A stretch of DNA of 64,000 bases, from contig JACQID010000008.1 in the NCBI GenBank assembly GCA_016198685.1, forward strand, positions 62,001 through 126,000, in the 5' to 3' direction. The notes under the pieces are model-generated. The model was not told the DNA's origin, did no database searches, and was given only the letters and a program-made list of their open reading frames with translations. Origin of the DNA: Candidatus Aenigmatarchaeota archaeon. Lineage in GTDB: Archaea; Aenigmatarchaeota; Aenigmatarchaeia; GW2011-AR5. Positions 10,289 through 19,540 of this stretch are shown here, one piece after another (the stretch's first letter is position 1; each line of letters opens with the position of its first letter). A program made the position numbers and the translations under genes.

Positions 10289-11113
10289 GTGAGCGCCAAT
10301 GCCAGCCTTGAACCTATAGACCAATTGGATGGTTTCCTCGCAGCCGCACATGTCCAGCGGAATACCGGCGCACTTTTTTATCCATACATAGCCGGCGTCT
10401 ACAATTGTCTGAACGCGAGATCGCCAAAGGAAGCGGCAAAGCAAGCCGAGCGGAGGGCATCGCTTGATGCGGGCAAACAAGTTCTTCTTTCCAATGTGAT
10501 GATAAATCTTGCGATATCCGGTACTGTGCTGACAACCTATGATTTTTGGAAGGAGAGAGGATATTGGGAGATTGTAAGATGCCTTCTGGAGGATGGAATT
10601 GTGGGTCGCCTGCCTGAGGATCTTTGCAAAAGAGGCATTAGATTAGGGGATTTTCCGCGAGAAATTGCCGGCAATATGGGAAAATCGTTGGGTCGTAGTT
10701 TTGATAACCTTTATACCGGAAGCCTATACGTGCCCGTAGAGGTGGCGGAAGCGTTGTGGTTGAGGAAAAGATATGGCGTAGACTGGAAAATCGGTCCGCC
10801 TTCCGAAGAATTGTACGATAGATTCATAGAAGAATCCGGCATTGGCATAATCCGCACGCCGCAGCCAAGCGCAACTGAAGACGGGGAAGTGAAAATAGGA
10901 ATGCCTTATATAGGCAAACCCGCGCAAACAGAAAGGATACTATTTTCAGATGATATGTCATCATTGCAAAGAAAGGCATTTGATGGCAATCCGTCTTTCG
11001 GTTATGCCTTTAAGCTGTCGGACGCATATGAGAAATTATTCGGGAATGATGGGTATTCCCGCCGCCCGGCAGAAAGAATTTATAATCTGATAGAGTTAGC
11101 TAAAAAGAAGTGA
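10289..11113 (+). CDS. Hypothetical protein; true N-terminus probably upstream at ~10204 (frame disrupted)
   Basis: GTG-start ORF; same frame is open upstream as KKADFFIIEETREPREYSGNNLYYGLNV. Confidence 0.55.
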   Translation: MSANASLEPIDQLDGFLAAAHVQRNTGALFYPYIAGVYNCLNARSPKEAAKQAERRASLDAGKQVLLSNVMINLAISGTVLTTYDFWKERGYWEIVRCLLEDGIVGRLPEDLCKRGIRLGDFPREIAGNMGKSLGRSFDNLYTGSLYVPVEVAEALWLRKRYGVDWKIGPPSEELYDRFIEESGIGIIRTPQPSATEDGEVKIGMPYIGKPAQTERILFSDDMSSLQRKAFDGNPSFGYAFKLSDAYEKLFGNDGYSRRPAERIYNLIELAKKK

Positions 11114-11235
11114 TAGTATGGCACTTCGGCCGCGAAAAGGTCGTCAACCATAAATCCGCCGAGATAAGGATGAGCAATAATGGGATGCCCCCCACCACAT
11201 AAAGCTTATAAATTAGTATATACAAGTTATACTTT

Positions 11236-11475
11236 ATGGAGAAACTGGTAAAGGACGTCAAAGAAGAAGAATGGAAAGTCTTCCGTGCCGAGGCTGCCAT
11301 GCACGGCCTTAAAGTCGGGGAATTTTTCGGGTATCTTGTTGAGGAGCATATAAAAATGGAAAGAAAAACCGGCAATTGGGATAATTTGTCAAAGCGCAAA
11401 GTGCTTACCGAAAAGGATGCAAAAAAAATGAAGGAAGCGCTGAAGATATTTGAAAAAGGATACGATTTTGAATAG
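11236..11475 (+). CDS. VapB-type antitoxin (putative)
   Basis: 79-aa ORF directly upstream of a PIN-domain toxin. Confidence 0.65.
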   Translation: MEKLVKDVKEEEWKVFRAEAAMHGLKVGEFFGYLVEEHIKMERKTGNWDNLSKRKVLTEKDAKKMKEALKIFEKGYDFE

Positions 11476-11485
11476 CGGTGATACA

Positions 11486-11881
11486 ATGATCGTGCTTGAT
11501 ACCGATGCCCTGATAGAGCTGGAAAGGAATAACGCAAAGGTTATAGAAAGGATAAGCAAAATGAGGAAGGAGCACCCGGAAGATATTTCCATCACATCTG
11601 CGGTATATGCGGAATTCTCGTTTGGCCTCATGAACTTGAGCAAAGAAAAGCAGGACCTCACTGTTGCATCCCTGAATCGATATAGGGTACTGGATTTTGA
11701 CAGGCCGTCGGCTTCTGAATTCGCTAAGCTGAAATGGAAATTGGAAAAAGAAGGCAGAGTCGTGCCGATAATGGATTTGGTTACCGCATCAATATCTATG
11801 AGACACGGCGCCACGCTCGTCACAGGCGACGCACATTATGAACGGATAAACGGTCTGAACGTGATTATGCTTAATTTATAA
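11486..11881 (+). CDS. PIN-domain toxin (VapC family)
   Basis: MIVLDTDALIELE...SAVYAEF...VPIMDLVTASISMRHGATLVTGDAHYERI (PIN acidic residues). Confidence 0.85.
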   Translation: MIVLDTDALIELERNNAKVIERISKMRKEHPEDISITSAVYAEFSFGLMNLSKEKQDLTVASLNRYRVLDFDRPSASEFAKLKWKLEKEGRVVPIMDLVTASISMRHGATLVTGDAHYERINGLNVIMLNL

Positions 11882-13113
11882 TGATTGTGTATGCCATGAC
11901 ATTCCAGCCGCCGAAAGGCACGAGGGATTTCTTGCCTGAGGAGATGGCAAAGAGAAGGAAAGCTTTTGATACGTGCCGCGCTGTCTTTGAAAAATATGGA
12001 TTTGGGGAAGTGGATACCCCTGTTTTTGAAAGTCTGGAAATGCTTACGGCCAAAGGCTCGTTAGGCGAAGAGGCCGTCAAGGACATATACCGCTTTGAAG
12101 ACAAATCGAAGCGCAAGCTTGGGCTTCGTTATGATCTTACTGTTCCTATAGTTCGGCTTTTCCTTTCTCAGAAATTCTCAAAGCCTGTCAAATGGTATTA
12201 TATTAATAAAGTCTGGCGTTACGAGGATATTTCCAAAGGGAGATGGCGTGAATTCTCTCAATGCGATGCCGAGATTATAGGCTCGCCTTCGGCTGAAGCA
12301 GATTCTGAAATCCTTGGCGTTGCGATAGATTGCCTGCTTTCGCTGGGGGTAAAGGATATAGATGTCCGGATAAACAGCCGCAAAATCATGGATTCTATGG
12401 CTGAGAAAGCCGGCATCAAAGAGAAGGACGCCTTATTCAGGGCAATAGACAAGCTTGAAAAGAAAGGCGAATCTGAGGTAAGAAAAGAGCTTTCTTCTTT
12501 TGCCAATGCAAAGCAGATCGATATCGTCATGAAGGCCGTGCGCTCTTCTTCAGGAGAGCCTGAATTAGATGGCATAATAGCATTGTTGCCGCAGGCATAC
12601 CGCAAATTCGTGAAACAGGATTTTTCAATAGCACGTGGTCTTGATTATTATACGGGCTTCATATTCGAAATACGCATAAAGGGCGCGGAGTCTCTTGGCT
12701 CTGTGCTTGGAGGCGGCCGGTATGATCGTCTCATAGAAAAATACGGAGGCGAGCCTACGCCTGCGACAGGTTTTGGACTTGGCATCGACCGCGTGATAGC
12801 AGGAATGAGTAATACTGCACTCAGTGAGCCGAAAGGACTTTTCATAATTTCTCTAAGCGAACCTGCTAAAGAAAAGGCTCGTGAATTAGCGCAGGAATTG
12901 CGCGTAGCGGGTATCGTTGCCGAAACTGACCTGATGGGTCGTCCTCTCTCCAAGCAGCTTGATTATGCAAACAAAAAAGGCGTGAAATACACACTTGTCA
13001 TAGGCGACAAAGAGCTTTCTTCCGGCAGGGCCATGCTTCGTGACATGAAAAGCGGGAAAGAAATTCAAGTTGGCTTGAAGGCGAAGGAAATCGCGAAAAC
13101 GCTATCGGCTTGA
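11881..13113 (+). CDS. hisS: Histidyl-tRNA synthetase
   Basis: PPKGTRDFLPEEM, GLRYDLTVPIVR, ARGLDYYTGFIFE. Confidence 0.95.
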   Translation: MIVYAMTFQPPKGTRDFLPEEMAKRRKAFDTCRAVFEKYGFGEVDTPVFESLEMLTAKGSLGEEAVKDIYRFEDKSKRKLGLRYDLTVPIVRLFLSQKFSKPVKWYYINKVWRYEDISKGRWREFSQCDAEIIGSPSAEADSEILGVAIDCLLSLGVKDIDVRINSRKIMDSMAEKAGIKEKDALFRAIDKLEKKGESEVRKELSSFANAKQIDIVMKAVRSSSGEPELDGIIALLPQAYRKFVKQDFSIARGLDYYTGFIFEIRIKGAESLGSVLGGGRYDRLIEKYGGEPTPATGFGLGIDRVIAGMSNTALSEPKGLFIISLSEPAKEKARELAQELRVAGIVAETDLMGRPLSKQLDYANKKGVKYTLVIGDKELSSGRAMLRDMKSGKEIQVGLKAKEIAKTLSA

Positions 13114-13359
13114 TTTTTTGCGGTCCGTGCTTTTTCTGCTTTTGCCCATCATCTTCTTGCGGACGGCAAAATAATATACGAGTGCGCCTATAGGGCCGCC
13201 TATGAATATTATGATTATCCAAAGCAGCTTATCCTTGAAGTCGCGCTGTATGCAGTCAATGAGCATCCATACGGTAAATGCAAGAGAGGCGAAACCGAGA
13301 ATCATAGCTAACAGAAAAAACACGCCGAATAATAATGCTAAACCTTCAAGAAGGCTCAT
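13102..13359 (-). CDS. Small membrane protein with PLDc_N-like domain
   Basis: Two TM helices with FTVWMLIDCIQRDFKDKLLWIIIIFIGGPIGALVYYF. Confidence 0.6.
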   Translation of the reverse strand: MSLLEGLALLFGVFFLLAMILGFASLAFTVWMLIDCIQRDFKDKLLWIIIIFIGGPIGALVYYFAVRKKMMGKSRKSTDRKKSSR

Positions 13360-13529
13360 TCTCTTACATGGTAATATTCTATATATAAAGATAATACATC
13401 GAGGTTGCATTCTCATAGAATGCAATCAAAATGTCCGCTGTACAGCAGTACGAAATTCAGCGTAGGGAACACGGATGTTATCGGAAAGCCCGACTGGTTT
13501 TCATACTATCCTTCTGAGGAAAGTCTATA

Positions 13530-13631
13530 TTGAGAAAATCCACAGACATCAAAGTGTTTGCCTGCATGAAATGCGGGAACATGATCTTCACGGCCGATAT
13601 AGATCAGCTAAAGCAGATAGTAAAGAAATGA
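13530..13631 (+). CDS. Possible small CxxC protein (33 aa, TTG start)
   Basis: Reads LRKSTDIKVFACMKCGNMIFTADIDQLKQIVKK*; very short. Confidence 0.3.
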   Translation: MRKSTDIKVFACMKCGNMIFTADIDQLKQIVKK

Positions 13632-13691
13632 TTAATATTTCCCGCAAACCGACTATCGTAATAATACGTTATTTATGGTGCCCGTTCCAGT

Positions 13692-13802
13692 TTAATATCC
13701 AGCCATGACCCTCGCTTCCTCAAGGACGATACCACATTTCATGCAGTATGCTTCAAAACTGCTGTAAATCACTTTTCCGGACTTGCAGTTGGAACATTTC
13801 AT
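13692..13802 (-). CDS. Mini zinc-ribbon protein (36 aa), TFIIB-like ribbon
   Basis: Reads MKCSNCKSGKVIYSSFEAYCMKCGIVLEEARVMAGY* with two CxxC knuckles and TFB-like CGIVLEE. Confidence 0.5.
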   Translation of the reverse strand: MKCSNCKSGKVIYSSFEAYCMKCGIVLEEARVMAGY

Positions 13803-14058
13803 AATTTAATTATCGTTTTTATGCAATAAACATTTTTCCGTGCTCTGACCAATAGATTTCAATAAATATGATAGGTTATCTCAATTGCCATGGGTTCTCA
13901 TGAGTATGGCCTATGTCGGCATTCAATAAGCTTTATAAGAATTTCGATAGTAATCAGTCATAGGCTCTTACTTCTGCCGGCGAAAGCCGGTTAGGTTAGA
14001 ACACAAAATAAAACATAGAGTTAGAATATAAAACAAAAGCATAGAATAGGTGAAATAA

Positions 14059-15882
14059 ATGAAAGAAAAGAATGCGCACAGCGCGCAGAACGTACAGAAG
14101 ATTGTACCCGATACCAGCGTGATAATATCCGGCATACTGTCGGATCTGGTGAAGAAAGGCGAATTGAAAGGGATAGAGATTATAATTCCAGAATTCGTTG
14201 TAGAGGAGCTCCGCTCCCAGGCATCCCGCGGCCGCGAGATCGGCTTCAAGGGTCTGAGGGAACTGAAGGAAATCCGCGCCCTTGAGGAAGAAAAGAAGCT
14301 TACTGTCATAAGAACAGGCAGACGCCAGACAATGGAAGAAATCCAGCTTGCCAAGTACGGCAGGATAGACGGACTCATAGTTGACGTCGCCAAACAGGAA
14401 AAAGCGGTTCTTTACACTTCTGATCGTGTCCAGCATCTGGTCGCTGAAGCCGAAGGTGTAGTTTCGGTATTCTTTGAGCCTTACCAGAAAAAGGAGACGG
14501 TTCTTGCAAAGATGCTCACAGACGATACAATGAGCTTGCATCTCAAGGAAAAATGCGCGCCTATGGCCAAGCGGGGAAGACCTGGCGAAATGAAGCTTGT
14601 GAAAATATCAGACGATCTTCTTACAGAAGAGCAAATGGAATCTATAATAAAAGAGGTCATGGATGCATGCCGGTACGAGGAGGATTCGTTCCTTGAAGTG
14701 GACGGTCATACAGCCAGCGTAGTTCAGATGGGCAATATGCGTATTGCAATAGCAAGGCCGCCGTATTCTGACGGCATAGAAATCTCGGTTGTAAGGCCAA
14801 CAGCGAAGCTTACGCTTGACGATTACAAGCTTTCTGAGAAACTGAAGAAGCGCCTCGAAGGCAAAGCCGAAGGTATACTGCTCTCCGGCCCCCCAGGATC
14901 GGGAAAAAGCACTTTCGCCGCGTCATTGGCGGAGTTCTACGAAAGCAAAAGCAAGATAGTAAAGACCATGGAATCGCCGCGTGATCTTCAGGTGAGACCG
15001 GAAATAACGCAGTACACAAAATTGAAAGGAAGCTTTGAGAATACGGCAGACATGCTTCTGCTTGTTCGTCCGGATTATGTAATCTTTGATGAAGTCCGCA
15101 AGACCAACGACTTCCATGTTTTTTCGGACATGCGCCTTGCAGGCATAGGCATGATAGGCGTTGTGCATGCAACAGATCCGGTAAGCTCGGTTCAGCGTTT
15201 CATTGGCAGGGTTGAAATGGGCATGATACCGCATATCGTAGATACGGTCGTGTATATCAAGGACGGCAAGGTAGGCAAGATATATACCCTCTCACTCATA
15301 GTCAGGACGCCTACCGGCATGACGGAAGCCGATTTGGCAAGGCCGATAGTGGAAGTACGCGACTTTGAAAGCAATGCCCTTGAATATGAAATATACAGTT
15401 ACGGTGAAGAGAACGTCATAATACCTGTCAAGGAAGAGGCAACTTCTGCAGTGCAAGAATTGGCTAAGAAACAAATTCTTGCAGAATTGCGCAAATACGA
15501 CAGGAACGCAGAAGTCGAATTCCTTTCTGACAACAGCATAACGGCATACGTAGAGAACGATGTGATGGCAAGAATAATCGGCAAAGAAGGCCGCAACATC
15601 AAGGAACTTGAAGAAAAACTTGGCTTGAGGATAGACGTTTCTCCAAGAGTCGCCACTATGGGCAAGGAAGCCAAGTTTGTCTACGACGAATCGGGCGGAT
15701 ACATACTCTTTAACTTTAACGAGCGGCTTCAGGGCCATGTAGCGAATTTTCACGTTGACGGCGAGTATCTGTTCTCGGCGACCATAGGGAAAGGAGGAAG
15801 CGTCCGGGTTTCGAAAACAAGCGACACGGGCAAGGAACTAATGAAGGCATTGGTCAAGGGAAGCCTCACTACATTCGTGTAG
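14059..15882 (+). CDS. PIN-domain / ATPase / KH protein (PINA-like, VirB11/PilT-type ATPase)
   Basis: N-terminal PIN (VPDTSVIISG), Walker A GPPGSGKST, late KH segment MARIIGKEGRNIKELEEKLGLRIDV. Confidence 0.9.
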   Translation: MKEKNAHSAQNVQKIVPDTSVIISGILSDLVKKGELKGIEIIIPEFVVEELRSQASRGREIGFKGLRELKEIRALEEEKKLTVIRTGRRQTMEEIQLAKYGRIDGLIVDVAKQEKAVLYTSDRVQHLVAEAEGVVSVFFEPYQKKETVLAKMLTDDTMSLHLKEKCAPMAKRGRPGEMKLVKISDDLLTEEQMESIIKEVMDACRYEEDSFLEVDGHTASVVQMGNMRIAIARPPYSDGIEISVVRPTAKLTLDDYKLSEKLKKRLEGKAEGILLSGPPGSGKSTFAASLAEFYESKSKIVKTMESPRDLQVRPEITQYTKLKGSFENTADMLLLVRPDYVIFDEVRKTNDFHVFSDMRLAGIGMIGVVHATDPVSSVQRFIGRVEMGMIPHIVDTVVYIKDGKVGKIYTLSLIVRTPTGMTEADLARPIVEVRDFESNALEYEIYSYGEENVIIPVKEEATSAVQELAKKQILAELRKYDRNAEVEFLSDNSITAYVENDVMARIIGKEGRNIKELEEKLGLRIDVSPRVATMGKEAKFVYDESGGYILFNFNERLQGHVANFHVDGEYLFSATIGKGGSVRVSKTSDTGKELMKALVKGSLTTFV

Positions 15883-16003
15883 CTCTTTAAAACCCACCGC
15901 TTGAAAGCGGTGGATTTGCACATCGAATTCCCGTTGTTTCATCCGCCGTGTTAATACGGCGGAATTCGATGTTTAAAGGTTTCTTTGAGATTTATTTCAG
16001 CAA

Positions 16004-16119
16004 GCTCGCGTAGCTCAGCTTGGACAGAGCACTTCCCTCCTAGAGGTGACCTGAGCCGCAAGGCGATGAAGATTCCTGGAGTGAGGAAGGGGTCGCGCGT
16101 TCAAATCGCGTCGCGGGCG
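16004..16119 (+). tRNA. tRNA-Arg(CCU) with ~41-nt anticodon-loop intron
   Basis: Acceptor GCTCGCG/CGCGGGC, D GCTC/GAGC, anticodon stem CTTCC/GGAAG, anticodon CCT 16039-16041, intron ~16043-16083, T-arm GCGCG-TTCAAAT-CGCGT. Confidence 0.88.
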
Positions 16120-16258
16120 TTTAAGTATTCGGATATCAAATCCAATATCCGGCAAGTTGCCATTTTTTATTATCTGCTTTTGCGCAAAGACGCATCCAGT
16201 AACCTATAAATATTTCCGGCGACATGGTCATTGATATAATAATTACAGAGGTTTCCCG

Positions 16259-17566
16259 ATGAATAAGTTTTTATTGCCACTTCTTGGTTTTTTCTTTCTC
16301 GCTGTTCCTGTTTATGCAAATGTGAATCTTACTGTAAACGGCACTGACATCGCTCCTGCGTTCATCAACACAATAGACAGGACAGCAATGCTTAACCTTA
16401 CCTTTAACATAACCGGGGATATAGGTGTGGCGAGTTCTATCGTAAATGTAACTTATATAAACGTGACTATAATTAACTCTTCTTTCGGATTCAATATAAG
16501 CAATATAACTGCGGTGGAAATAATCAACGCCTCAGGCGATGTCATAGCTTCTAATACAACAAATTCCAGCGCCTCGAATTTCACAATATTTTTCATAAGA
16601 ACTAACGGGTTTGTTGTCAATTCTTCTCACGGGAATTCAAGCTTTATAATATCGCTCAACATATCCTCCGCCGGAGCATTAGACAACGCTACTGGCGTGA
16701 ATATATCGGCCAATAGCTCTATAGTTACGGCGGGCAACATCAATATAACCGTAGGAAGCAACCGAGGATATACGCATGCATATTCCAATTTCTCGCGCAT
16801 AGCGGATATCCATGCATCAGCAAGCGTCAGCCCACGATATGTGGATACTTTCACAATCAATCAGACGATGATTTATACAATAAACGTCACGGGCAGGGAC
16901 GACATAGGCAATGTCACCATCACACTTCCGGTGGAGTACACAAACATTTCCATACAGCAGATTAAGAAAGACGGTTCTGTTGTTTCTACAGACGTCACAA
17001 GCAGCAATGTAAGCAGCAAAATCAATATAACCTTCACTACTGCCGCCGGTTCTAGCATAATAATCAATTTCACGGTTAATTCTTCAGTTGCGACAGGCAA
17101 TCTGACCTTGAACACGACATTGAAGGATTACAGATTGAACACAACGGCCAATGATAATAATACGGGCGTTTCGGTGTCGCCCATAATCACAATCCATAGC
17201 ATAGTCGGATCAAAGCTGACAGCGCTGCCCAATGGCACGGATTACTGGGAATTCAATTTCACGCTTAACTTTTCGGCCAATATCAGCGGAGGATTCATGT
17301 TCAGGATGCTGGATTGGACAAACAACGCGAGCCAAACAATAAACGTGAATACGACCAATACGAGCTATGCAGAAGTGCGCCTGGATGCAGACGGCACTAA
17401 GAGCGCAAATATAACGAATTCCTATGTATTATCAAGATATCTTCCCATGACATTGGTTTCCACCTCACAGCAGCGCATTGCGCTAAAGATGATACTGCCT
17501 GCAGGCACCCCGGTATCTTCAACGTGGTGGTCCACGTATTTCATGCTGTTCAGGACAGACCCTTGA
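16259..17566 (+). CDS. Secreted/surface protein, very rich in Asn, Ser and Thr
   Basis: N-terminal signal peptide LLPLLGFFFLAVPVYA; many N-x-S/T sequons. Confidence 0.75.
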   Translation: MNKFLLPLLGFFFLAVPVYANVNLTVNGTDIAPAFINTIDRTAMLNLTFNITGDIGVASSIVNVTYINVTIINSSFGFNISNITAVEIINASGDVIASNTTNSSASNFTIFFIRTNGFVVNSSHGNSSFIISLNISSAGALDNATGVNISANSSIVTAGNINITVGSNRGYTHAYSNFSRIADIHASASVSPRYVDTFTINQTMIYTINVTGRDDIGNVTITLPVEYTNISIQQIKKDGSVVSTDVTSSNVSSKINITFTTAAGSSIIINFTVNSSVATGNLTLNTTLKDYRLNTTANDNNTGVSVSPIITIHSIVGSKLTALPNGTDYWEFNFTLNFSANISGGFMFRMLDWTNNASQTINVNTTNTSYAEVRLDADGTKSANITNSYVLSRYLPMTLVSTSQQRIALKMILPAGTPVSSTWWSTYFMLFRTDP

Positions 17567-17576
17567 GGTATAAAAA

Positions 17577-18869
17577 ATGAAATATTTAGCAGCCTTTTTG
17601 TTAGCTTTTTCCATCTTTTTGTTGCCGGCATTTGCAGACACATCCGGCGACATAAATACGTCTCTGCCCCAGCCAATAGTAACGGGGTTCTTTGCTTATT
17701 CCGCAGGAAACTGCACGCAGAATTATGGATACCCGCCCAGCGGCTGCGGGACGTATCAATGCTTCTTCGTTGCAGGCAGCACGTCAAACGGCTCCTGCAG
17801 GCCTACAGTCAATACCGCATGCTATCAGGGCGGAACGTGGTATGCTACAGGTTCGAGCGGCCCATCGTGCAAGAATGATACTCATAAATGGAGTTGCAGT
17901 TCCGGAACATGGGCCGCCAGTGAGTGCAGCAACGGCTGCTCGGCAGGAGCATGTGCAAGCTCAAGCACAGATACCAGTACGAGTACCAGCACTTCAAGCA
18001 ACAGCAACAGCACGACTACAACAGTCAAATATTCGCTTTCAATAACATCATCAATTGATGACTTTAGTCTGATTCAAAATAGCTCTGCATTGAAATCATT
18101 GACTGTGAAGAATAACGGGGACGCGAAAGTCAATAATACCAAGCTTATTGTGGCAGGCATTCCTGATGCATGGGTCATTATATCACCGGCATCGTTTACT
18201 ACAATAAACGTCAGCTCGTCCGTTTCTTTCACTTTGAGTTTCGTAATACCTGAGAATGCGACCGTTAAGGAGTACGATGTCACGCTTACTGCCAAGTCAG
18301 ATCAAGCGGAAGCTTCGGATATCTTTAAACTCAAGGTGCTTCCAAGCACCCAAACGGTGCAGAACGTAATAATCCCGCGTTATGATGGCCTGGGCGCAAT
18401 ACTTCTGGAGCTGGAAAAGAATCTTACAGAATTAAGGAATGCCGGGATCAACAGCACCGAGATAGAGGCTCTTTTTGCGGACATAAGGGCAAAGATATTG
18501 CAGGCGAATACTTCTATATCGTCTTCGGATTATTTTGCGGCCTCTACGACAATGGATGCAATAGATTCGTTGAGTGCAGAGCTCACGCAGAAAATAGAAG
18601 CTGCCAAGGCGGCACAAAGCTCTAACACGGTTATTATCATAATTATAGTCATAGTCCTGATAGCTCTGGGAGTGGTTGCCTATATGCTCATGCCATCCAA
18701 ATTTTCCTCTGGCAAGAACTTGCCGTGGAAAGATGACAAAGACAGCAGCGGATTCCGACCAGGCAAGGGCTTTGTTCCGTCTGAAACCTCGCAGATATCC
18801 AAGATAATGAGCGATATCCAGAGGAAGAAAAAAGAAAGTGCCCGCTATCAATTCGGTGGCAAGCAATGA
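17577..18869 (+). CDS. Membrane-anchored surface protein: Cys-rich head, Ser/Thr linker, CARDB/NEW3-like domain, C-terminal TM
   Basis: Signal peptide, cysteine pattern CGTYQC...C..GCSAGAC, TSTSTSTSSNSNSTTTT linker, TM NTVIIIIIVIVLIALGVVAYML. Confidence 0.75.
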   Translation: MKYLAAFLLAFSIFLLPAFADTSGDINTSLPQPIVTGFFAYSAGNCTQNYGYPPSGCGTYQCFFVAGSTSNGSCRPTVNTACYQGGTWYATGSSGPSCKNDTHKWSCSSGTWAASECSNGCSAGACASSSTDTSTSTSTSSNSNSTTTTVKYSLSITSSIDDFSLIQNSSALKSLTVKNNGDAKVNNTKLIVAGIPDAWVIISPASFTTINVSSSVSFTLSFVIPENATVKEYDVTLTAKSDQAEASDIFKLKVLPSTQTVQNVIIPRYDGLGAILLELEKNLTELRNAGINSTEIEALFADIRAKILQANTSISSSDYFAASTTMDAIDSLSAELTQKIEAAKAAQSSNTVIIIIIVIVLIALGVVAYMLMPSKFSSGKNLPWKDDKDSSGFRPGKGFVPSETSQISKIMSDIQRKKKESARYQFGGKQ

Positions 18870-19540
18870 ACTTCAGGCATGCAGGCAAGGCCATAGGCGG
18901 ACTTCTGTTCCCGCTCATACTGACACTTTTCGTGATTGCACTTTCGCTTTCACAAATAATGGAAGGCGGGGCCCTCAAGGATATCTTCATAGAAGTTATC
19001 TCGTCTCAAGTGCCTGAAGATGTCGATGATGCCAGCTTAGTTGCCGCATTCATCGCCCAGTGCAGCGGGAAAGAAACCCTCCAAGTTGATATTGGTGGGG
19101 AATATCTTCCCGTGAAATGTGAAGAGATGCGGAAATCAAAAACCGCTGAAGATGTGGCAGGCGCCATATTTGATGCGCAATACGCAAAAAAATATGACTG
19201 CAGTTTTATCGATTGCGTGAAATTCATTCCCGGAATAATCGCAACAGCGCAGGGCAACGGCGTCATAAAGAATTTATCCTACATCTTTTTGGCATTGAGC
19301 GTTATTTTTGGCGCGGTGCTCATGGCATCACTCAAAGGATTTGGCAGATTGACTTGGTTTGGAATCGCTGTAATTTCGGTCGGCGTAATGTACTTCCCGC
19401 TTCTTTATATGCCTAATATTGCAGGCGGCTTGGAAACCACCATGGTAAAGACTTTCGCATCCAATTTTTTGATAGTCCTGGTAGCAGGCTTTGCCATCGC
19501 AGCGGCAGGCGTCATTGGCGGATTGCTGAAAAAGAAATAG
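18866..19540 (+). CDS. Multi-TM membrane protein (224 aa)
   Basis: One N-terminal and three C-terminal TM segments; overlaps upstream gene by 4 nt. Confidence 0.7.
   Translation: MNFRHAGKAIGGLLFPLILTLFVIALSLSQIMEGGALKDIFIEVISSQVPEDVDDASLVAAFIAQCSGKETLQVDIGGEYLPVKCEEMRKSKTAEDVAGAIFDAQYAKKYDCSFIDCVKFIPGIIATAQGNGVIKNLSYIFLALSVIFGAVLMASLKGFGRLTWFGIAVISVGVMYFPLLYMPNIAGGLETTMVKTFASNFLIVLVAGFAIAAAGVIGGLLKKK

Noticed and set aside
13976-13990. CCGGC-GAAA-GCCGG hairpin upstream of the PINA-like gene
   Set aside because: Short GNRA hairpin in a 5' leader; real but too small alone to argue for a function.
15985-16209. 74-aa ORF over tRNA-Arg
   Set aside because: Overlaps the entire tRNA gene; no protein features.
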